From an uncultured Bacteroidia bacterium (lineage in GTDB: Bacteria > Bacteroidota > Bacteroidia > Bacteroidales > UBA932): a stretch of 36,638 nucleotides of DNA. Below, one piece after another: positions 31,772 to 36,638 of this stretch. Made by a program: the position numbers and the translations under genes. The stretch is taken from assembly GCA_902795785.1 (NCBI GenBank), contig CADBMK010000169.1, positions 1 to 36,638 of the forward strand, given 5' to 3'. The stretch's first letter is position 1. The number at the start of each line of letters is the position of its first letter. The notes below the pieces were generated by a model. That model worked only from the letters and a program-made list of their open reading frames with translations, was not told the DNA's origin and searched no databases.

Positions 31772-32223
31772 TATTCAGCTTTATTAGCTTCTTCCTGTGC
31801 CTTTTTATACTCAGCCTCACGCTCCTCGTCAGTCATGAAGTCGAGGGATGCGCTCTGACGGAGTTCATTATACCACTCTACGACCTTCTTCATATGTGAC
31901 ACATAGAATCTGTCCGCGTCGTAGTTAGGAATGGCCTTGAGGAAAAGAGCCTTGAGTTCTTCAGGTGAAGAGTTCTTTCCTGGAGCCTCAGCATCACCGA
32001 GGACAGCCTTGAGAGCCTCGAAAACTGCCTGAAGTTTCATTTCAGTTTCGGTAGTATAAATGCTTATGTCACCGAGAGATGTAATACGGCTATTAAGGTC
32101 AAAAAGAGTTCTCTTCTTGTCTGCGATACACTCTACGATGGCGCCATTGCGTGCCTGGCTGATATAAAGATACAGGCCATGCTTGCCTGATACTGTAAGG
32201 ATTCTGCTTAAATCTGTTTTCAT
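31771..32223 (-). CDS. DUF5606 family protein
   Basis: A 150-residue protein restricted to Bacteroidetes as far as I know. It starts DLSRILTVSGKHGLYLYISQ, an SH3-like small beta domain (residues 1-65), followed by a helical part with PGKNSSPEELKALFL and an acidic/Lys-rich end. No signal peptide, so cytoplasmic. Function unknown; the conserved gene order near rimO and coaE suggests a role in translation or core metabolism. It has its own -7 element in the short gap to coaE. Confidence 0.88.
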   Translation of the reverse strand: MKTDLSRILTVSGKHGLYLYISQARNGAIVECIADKKRTLFDLNSRITSLGDISIYTTETEMKLQAVFEALKAVLGDAEAPGKNSSPEELKALFLKAIPNYDADRFYVSHMKKVVEWYNELRQSASLDFMTDEEREAEYKKAQEEANKAE

Positions 32224-32258
32224 ATTACGTATTGGATATTTCTGTGTTTAACAATTTA

Positions 32259-32266
32259 CAAAGTTA
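32259..32266 (-). promoter_or_regulatory. -7 element for DUF5606-rimO, containing the coaE stop codon
   Basis: On the minus strand TAACTTTG; its first three bases TAA (32266-32264) are the coaE stop codon. The expected start near 32255 leaves a 32-nt leader. No good -33 element lies inside coaE, so this may be a secondary promoter. Confidence 0.5.
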
Positions 32267-32845
32267 AGAAAAAAACACTTCAAGTGTCCGTTTCTCAAGT
32301 TCCTCGAAAGTGCAATCGTTGGTTATGACCACGTCTGCCTTCTCAAGCGGCAATTTCTGTGCCGCCACCCTGCGGCGGATTGAATCTGGATTAACCCCGT
32401 CACGGCTGACAGCCCTTGCAATACGGACGTCTTCAGGCGCATCCACGGCAACAATCTTGTCCGCGACATTGCTGAAAAGAGGTTTTGAGAGTACGAGGGC
32501 AGATTCCATCACCACGAACGGAACCTTTTCTGCATCGAAGCCGTTACGCCAGAGAAGGAAGTCGGCAAGGACGGCCGGATGAACGATGGATTCAACCGTC
32601 TGCAGTTTTGCCCTGTCATTGAAAATGACGGAGGACAGTTTTTTCCTGTCAAGGGAACCGTCGGCAAGACGGAGATTCTCACCAAGCGCCTCCTCAATTT
32701 TTCCAAGAAGCGGTCCCCTGTAAAGTTCCTTGGTGCGGCTGTCGGAATCATAGACAGGGACTCCACGGGAGGAAAGGATGCGGCAGACAGCTGATTTTCC
32801 GCTGCCGATACCTCCTGTTACAAATACGATTGCAGGCGTTTTCAT
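32264..32845 (-). CDS. coaE: Dephospho-CoA kinase
   Basis: Phosphorylates the 3'-hydroxyl of dephospho-CoA, the last step of coenzyme A synthesis. The 193-residue P-loop kinase shows FVTGGIGSGKSAVCRIL (Walker A), PVYDSDSRTKEL with the catalytic Asp, the ESIVHPAV segment, and VVMESALVLSK; length is normal (E. coli 206). Its start overlaps the ybbR stop by 4 bp (ATGA), consistent with translational coupling in the nusB unit. Confidence 0.95.
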   Translation of the reverse strand: MKTPAIVFVTGGIGSGKSAVCRILSSRGVPVYDSDSRTKELYRGPLLGKIEEALGENLRLADGSLDRKKLSSVIFNDRAKLQTVESIVHPAVLADFLLWRNGFDAEKVPFVVMESALVLSKPLFSNVADKIVAVDAPEDVRIARAVSRDGVNPDSIRRRVAAQKLPLEKADVVITNDCTFEELEKRTLEVFFS

Positions 32846-33870
32846 TTGCGGATGTTCTCTATGCAGTCAAAGACCTCCGGTTCCACTGAAGCGTCAATTA
32901 CACCTGATGGCAAACCTGAGGCGTGGACTATGCAACGTCCCGAGCGAGACTCTGCAAAGTCCTTGTAATCAATATAGACACGCATTTTACCGGAAGGATT
33001 GATTGAAAGTGGAAAAGCGCACTTATACACCACTTTCGCAACCGGCGGAAAGACCGAAAGGTCATGGCCCGCAGGGATGTTCCTCACGGAGACGAAGACC
33101 TCTTCGCTGACTTCCACATAACGTGTCACGTCGATTGAATAATTAACTATCCTGTCGGAGAGCCTCACGCCGGGAACCGACTCCAGTCTTGCCACTCCGT
33201 GGACACTGGATTTAACGTTCTCGTGGGAGATGGTCTCCGTCATTATCCTGTTGATGTTCTGAAGTTGGAAAGCCTCACCGTAAACGGTGACGCTGTCGGG
33301 CACGAGCTTGATTCTGCCCATTGCCATATACTGGGATTTGTAACTGATATTCTCAACCGCCTGCACAGGTACCTTCTTATGGTTTTCCCTTGTGAAACGG
33401 AACTGGACAGACTGTGAAACAAATGACTCCAGAATGGCCTCTCCACCGAAAAGTTCATTGACATAACCCACAAGGTCGGCGGCGTCAATTCGGAACAGTT
33501 CAGACTCGCCCGGCACCCTGTGAAGGTCTGCGGGGTCAAAAAATACGGTTTTGACACGCTTGGAGTTGTCGCTGAAGCGGAGAAGTTTAAAACCGGAAGT
33601 GCGGCATCTTGCCACAATGACCGATGAATTTGAAGACTCGCTCGCATACCCTTCAAGATTGCTCTGTGCCGTCACAGAAACGCTTACAAGGGACGAGTAA
33701 TTCTCCGATAGGTTAAAAAGAACCCATATGCCAAATGCCAACAGGAGAGATAAGACAAAAATTGCCAAACCCCTCCCGTCGATATTCAGCTTGCCAAGAA
33801 GCTTATGTACGAAGCCTCCCAAATTACTGCTGGACCTGAGAATAATCCTTGTTAAGGGCGTTCTTGTCAA
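32842..33870 (-). CDS. YbbR-domain (CdaR-like) membrane protein
   Basis: A 342-residue protein with one N-terminal membrane helix (about 36-55, FVLSLLLAFGIWVLFNL) and an extracytoplasmic part of several YbbR repeats: beta-strand units containing DLHRVPG, PVQAVENISYKSQY, KLVPDSVTVYGEA and FVSVRNIPAGHDLSVFP. In Firmicutes YbbR/CdaR regulates a diadenylate cyclase; no cyclase gene is in this window. The ATG at 33870 lies 47 bp inside yajC. A TTG at 33822, just after the yajC stop, would remove 16 residues and is a credible alternative start. Located between yajC and coaE, as commonly in Bacteroidetes. Confidence 0.88.
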   Translation of the reverse strand: MTRTPLTRIILRSSSNLGGFVHKLLGKLNIDGRGLAIFVLSLLLAFGIWVLFNLSENYSSLVSVSVTAQSNLEGYASESSNSSVIVARCRTSGFKLLRFSDNSKRVKTVFFDPADLHRVPGESELFRIDAADLVGYVNELFGGEAILESFVSQSVQFRFTRENHKKVPVQAVENISYKSQYMAMGRIKLVPDSVTVYGEAFQLQNINRIMTETISHENVKSSVHGVARLESVPGVRLSDRIVNYSIDVTRYVEVSEEVFVSVRNIPAGHDLSVFPPVAKVVYKCAFPLSINPSGKMRVYIDYKDFAESRSGRCIVHASGLPSGVIDASVEPEVFDCIENIRK

Positions 33871-34129
33871 CCCTCAGCTTAACGTCACCGTCAACCTTGA
33901 TAAGGACGGTCTTGTCCTTGATCTCTTCAACGGTTCCATAGATACCGCCGATGGTAACGACCTTGTCACCCTTCTTAAGTGCATTGCGGAATTTCTCAAG
34001 TTCCTTCTGCTGCTTGCGCTGAGGACGGATCATGAAAAACCACATTACGACGAAGATAAGGATGATCATAATCCAAAAGCTTCCCTGACCGCCTGCGGCA
34101 GGAGCCGATGCCTGAAGTAAAGTAAACAT
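33824..34129 (-). CDS. yajC: Preprotein translocase subunit YajC
   Basis: A small accessory component of the SecDF-YajC complex. The 101 residues have a single membrane helix (about 17-34, SFWIMIILIFVVMWFFMI) followed directly by RPQRKQQKELEKF, the signature of the family, and a cytoplasmic SH3-like domain (KKGDKVVTIGGIYGTV). The 24-bp gap after nusB holds no promoter I can identify. Confidence 0.95.
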   Translation of the reverse strand: MFTLLQASAPAAGGQGSFWIMIILIFVVMWFFMIRPQRKQQKELEKFRNALKKGDKVVTIGGIYGTVEEIKDKTVLIKVDGDVKLRVDKNALNKDYSQVQQ

Positions 34130-34153
34130 ATAAATTGGTTTTGTGTTTTAATC

Positions 34154-35119
34154 TTACATTAATCCTTTGCCGCTCTTGCTGACCTTGCCCTCCTCCTGGA
34201 ACTTCTGGATAAGTTTGTCAAGAAGACCGTTGATGAACGAGCAGCTCTTAGGCGTGCTGTAATACTTGGAAATCTCCACGTATTCGTTGATTGTAACCTT
34301 TACAGGAATTTCCTTGAATGTGGTAGCCTCGGCAAGTCCGAGTGAGATAAGAGCCATGTCAATATTGAAAAGACGGGCCTTGTCCCATGATGGAACCTGC
34401 TCGGAGATAAGCTGGTAATACTCCGGGAAAGAAGAGAATGCACTTCTGAGGAGTTTTACGACAAATGCCTTGTCGCTGTCTGCAGGCTTGCCCTGGCTGA
34501 TAAGCACGTCGCTCTGGTAAAGCGGAGGAAGATTCCATCTTTCGCCCTTTCCGAGAGCCTTGAGGCTTGTAATGCACCAGGAAAGCGAATATGCAAGATC
34601 ATCAATCCAAAGAAGCGAGAGATCCTCAAGAATCTTCTCGAGTTCAACATTATCGACAAGTTCCTCTTCAAAGATCTTCACGAAAAGAGCAGCATCCTGG
34701 GAAAGGCTTCTTTCCTCCGATGCCATGTATTTTTTAAAATACTCTTTTTCGGAAACGGTTTTGAAAAGATTTCTTACGAAAGCGTCATAAGGCTCCCACG
34801 AAAGTTTCTTTTTGGAAACGATCTTCTGAAAATCAGGATCATCCAAAATAAGAGGAGCGATGGCATTCTGAGCAAACTTGAGATTCGGTTCTAGGTCTTC
34901 CTTGGTGGCGTTGAAACGGTTCTTTGCCGCTTCCATACGCGCAACAGCCTCTTCCGTAATAACCGGAATGAGGGAAAGCATATAAAGATACAGGTCTCTG
35001 GTAGCCTCGCATGAAGACTCGAGCATGGACTCAGCGTCCGCGAGAGTCATTCCCGGATTCTCCGAGTAACTGTACAGAACCTTGAATGCCTTTATTCTGA
35101 GAATTCTTCTGTTAAGCAT
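34154..35119 (-). CDS. nusB: Transcription antitermination factor NusB, long Bacteroidetes form
   Basis: Binds boxA RNA with S10 during rRNA transcription. The 321-residue length is more than twice that of E. coli (139), a normal feature in Bacteroidetes. The N-terminal MLNRRILRIKAFKVLYSYSEN and the C-terminal DMALISLGLAEATTF plus VTINEYVEISKYYSTPKSC and FINGLLDKL match the conserved helices, with a long helical insertion between. Start at 35119 was preferred over the ATG four codons upstream, because the family starts at MLNRR and the upstream ATG is only a few bases from the expected transcript start. First gene of the seven-gene nusB-to-lipoprotein unit. Confidence 0.93.
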   Translation of the reverse strand: MLNRRILRIKAFKVLYSYSENPGMTLADAESMLESSCEATRDLYLYMLSLIPVITEEAVARMEAAKNRFNATKEDLEPNLKFAQNAIAPLILDDPDFQKIVSKKKLSWEPYDAFVRNLFKTVSEKEYFKKYMASEERSLSQDAALFVKIFEEELVDNVELEKILEDLSLLWIDDLAYSLSWCITSLKALGKGERWNLPPLYQSDVLISQGKPADSDKAFVVKLLRSAFSSFPEYYQLISEQVPSWDKARLFNIDMALISLGLAEATTFKEIPVKVTINEYVEISKYYSTPKSCSFINGLLDKLIQKFQEEGKVSKSGKGLM

Positions 35120-35139
35120 GATTTCAAACAAAATTTACG

Positions 35140-35147
35140 CAAAGATA
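35140..35147 (-). promoter_or_regulatory. -7 element for the nusB unit
   Basis: On the minus strand TATCTTTG. The start near 35136 gives about 16 nt before ATG 35119. Confidence 0.65.
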
Positions 35148-35170
35148 AGGCAGTTTTTCATATTTTTTTC

Positions 35171-35178
35171 TAAATTTA
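35171..35178 (+). promoter_or_regulatory. Probable -7 element for the DUF3276 gene
   Basis: TAAATTTA, one base off TAnnTTTG, 23 bp from the divergent nusB box. A T-rich run lies upstream. Start near 35182; leader about 16 nt. Confidence 0.4.
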
Positions 35179-35197
35179 CTTAAAATAAGCAAGTAAG

Positions 35198-35530
35198 ATG
35201 TACAGAGACGACTACGACCGTTCTTCCACACAGGACCATTCATCTGAAGATATCTTTTCCAGACCTGTAAAAGCAGTAAAACGCACATATTTTTTTGATG
35301 TAAAGGCCACTAAAGGCAAAAAAGACTTTTATCTGACCATAACGGAAAGTAAGCGCAGGCAGGAAAGAGATGGTTCTCTCACATACGACAAGCACAAGAT
35401 TTTCCTATATAAAGAAGACTTCGAAAAGTTTTCAGATGGACTGGCAGATGTAATCTCCTTCGTCAAAAAGAATTTCTTTGACGGAGAAGTGATTGAGCAG
35501 CACCCATCCGAAAAGAGCAGGGAGTTCTAA
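35198..35530 (+). CDS. DUF3276 PUR-alpha-like nucleic-acid-binding protein
   Basis: A 110-residue protein of the bacterial PUR family: one PUR repeat, thought to dimerise and bind single-stranded DNA or RNA. An acidic/Ser-rich start (residues 1-20) is followed by the PUR fold RTYFFDVKATKGKKDFYLTITESKRR, KHKIFLYKEDFEKF and FSDGLADVISFVKKNFF. Cytoplasmic; target unknown. The stop overlaps the convergent flavoprotein stop by three to four bases, and no terminator lies between. Confidence 0.9.
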   Translation: MYRDDYDRSSTQDHSSEDIFSRPVKAVKRTYFFDVKATKGKKDFYLTITESKRRQERDGSLTYDKHKIFLYKEDFEKFSDGLADVISFVKKNFFDGEVIEQHPSEKSREF

Positions 35531-36638
35531 ATCGAAGCCGCAACCAGAAATCCAGTCGACCACGCAGCCTGGAGGTTGAATCCTCCGGTTATTGCGTCGA
35601 TATCCAATACTTCCCCGGCAAAGTACAGTCCGGGGATTTTTTTGGCTTGAAGCGTCTTTATGTCAATATTGCTCAGGGCCACGCCTCCACATGTTACGAA
35701 TTCATCCTTATAGTGTCCCCTGCCATTTATCGTGTGGACATCAGAGCATAGGACTGAAGCCAGCCTGTTGAAGGTCTTCTTTTGCAGGTTTCCCCATTTT
35801 TCCCCGCCTACACCCGCCCTGTGCGCAAGATACTCCCAAAGCCTTGCCGTCAGAACCTCAGGATAGGCATTGAGAACGGATTTCTGGGAATTGGATTCGG
35901 CAATCCTGCCAAGAAGGCTCCTTACCTGCTCTTCATTCATTCCGCCCATCCAGTTTATCGAGACATCCCCCTGATACTCCTTTTCCGCAAGTATCCTTGC
36001 AGCATATGAAGACAGTTTGAGGACTGCAGGGCCGCTGACGCCCCAATGAGTCAGAAGAAGAGGTCCCTCCCCTTTCATTTTGGTTCCGCAAAGGGACACG
36101 GTGGCATTCTCAACCACGGCTCCCATCATTGAGTTAAGTTCCGGATCCTTGACATTAAGGGTAAAAAGTGCGGGAATCGGCTTTTCTATCTCAAGCCCGA
36201 GCCCGTCAAGCATAGAGGATGTGCCGCGGGTAAATCCGCCGGTCGTCACCACTACCCTGTCGTATTCCTCAAGAAGATCTTTCACGGATTTGACAGGACA
36301 CCCGGTACGCACCGTAACTCCAAGGCTACGCATAAGACGCTGAAGCGTAAGGACAATCTGCATCGCATCCTGAGAAGCCGGGAACACACAACAGTCTTCC
36401 TGGACCACCAGGGCAACGCCCTCGGCCTCGAACCAGCGCATGACATCCTCGTTGCCGAAGACCTTCAGCGCCCTCTTCATCAGGGTCGTCCCCCTTGGAT
36501 AGACCTTGTCAAGAGACTTTACTTCAGCAAACGAATTTGTAAGATTACAGCGGCCGCCGCCTGTAACGGCCACCTTTGCAAGCGTTGTCTTTCCCGCTTC
36601 GAAAACGACGACCTCCGTTTCCGGGAGTCGTCGTTTAA
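35527..36638 (-). CDS. NAD(P)/FAD-dependent oxidoreductase, HI0933/YhiN family, 5' end cut
   Basis: A flavoprotein of the HI0933 (BaiN/YhiN) group, cytoplasmic, physiological substrate uncertain. The frame is open to the window edge (ETEVVVFEAGKTTLAKVAVTGGGRCNLTN), so the ATG at 36573 is internal and the N-terminal FAD Rossmann motif lies outside. Visible family motifs are TGGGRCNLTN, VVTTGGFTRGTSSM, LLTHWGVSGPAVLKLSSY and the C-terminal flavin-contact segment VTCGGVALSNIDI followed by GLYFAGEVLDIDAITGGFNLQAAWSTG. About 370 residues are present of an expected 400 or so. Confidence 0.92.
   Translation of the reverse strand, partial: KRRLPETEVVVFEAGKTTLAKVAVTGGGRCNLTNSFAEVKSLDKVYPRGTTLMKRALKVFGNEDVMRWFEAEGVALVVQEDCCVFPASQDAMQIVLTLQRLMRSLGVTVRTGCPVKSVKDLLEEYDRVVVTTGGFTRGTSSMLDGLGLEIEKPIPALFTLNVKDPELNSMMGAVVENATVSLCGTKMKGEGPLLLTHWGVSGPAVLKLSSYAARILAEKEYQGDVSINWMGGMNEEQVRSLLGRIAESNSQKSVLNAYPEVLTARLWEYLAHRAGVGGEKWGNLQKKTFNRLASVLCSDVHTINGRGHYKDEFVTCGGVALSNIDIKTLQAKKIPGLYFAGEVLDIDAITGGFNLQAAWSTGFLVAASI

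Overview
The window is a compact 36.6 kb chromosomal segment from a member of the Bacteroidetes, most likely order Bacteroidales. Four things point there: the class III glutamine synthetase; the lineage-typical families (DUF5606, a DUF3276/PUR-like protein, a NusB of about 320 residues, a YbbR-YajC-NusB cluster, DUF349); promoters built on TAnnTTTG with a TTTG about 19 bp upstream; and the near absence of Shine-Dalgarno sequences. Base composition is even throughout. I see no insertion sequence, prophage, CRISPR array or attachment site. Both edge genes are cut: the 5' end of pfkA on the left and the 5' end of a flavoprotein gene on the right.

Layout. 1-5.4 kb: end of pfkA, an orphan membrane sensor kinase, then on the other strand a secreted C1-type peptidase coupled to pssA, divergent from a small alpha/beta hydrolase. 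5.5-10.4 kb: a tightly overlapping + strand unit with glnN, an unknown lipoprotein, a DEDDy 3'-5' exonuclease and an RlmI-type rRNA methyltransferase, followed by tRNA-Cys with a strong terminator. 10.6-18.8 kb: gapA (apparently starting at CTG) divergent from surE-lpxB, then a minus-strand unit DUF349-yidC-yggS divergent from trmD. 18.8-25.6 kb: a candidate small RNA or leader, thiL, then a minus-strand unit pyrG, glutaminyl cyclotransferase, CNNM-type transporter, acyl-CoA ligase and LytTR regulator. 25.6-29.7 kb: rnpB, a second candidate small RNA or leader, and glpABC. 29.7-36.6 kb: a long minus-strand unit nusB-yajC-ybbR-coaE-DUF5606-rimO-lipoprotein, divergent from a DUF3276 gene that runs into the cut flavoprotein gene.

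Functionally the content is core: glycolysis (pfkA, gapA), envelope synthesis and insertion (pssA, lpxB, yidC, yajC), translation and RNA maturation (trmD, rimO, rlmI-like, rnpB, tRNA-Cys, nusB), nitrogen and nucleotide synthesis (glnN, pyrG), cofactors (thiL, coaE) and anaerobic glycerol-3-phosphate oxidation (glpABC).

The most novel-looking signals are non-coding. Two short transcription units, each with a consensus promoter, a 5' hairpin and an intrinsic terminator, sit just upstream of thiL and of glpA. They could be independent small RNAs or attenuating leaders. Several divergent gene pairs share one face-to-face promoter geometry, two of them with the same central motif. Protein-level oddities are a GlpB less than half the usual length, a PfkA with Asn in place of the usual Mg-binding Asp, and the CTG start of gapA.
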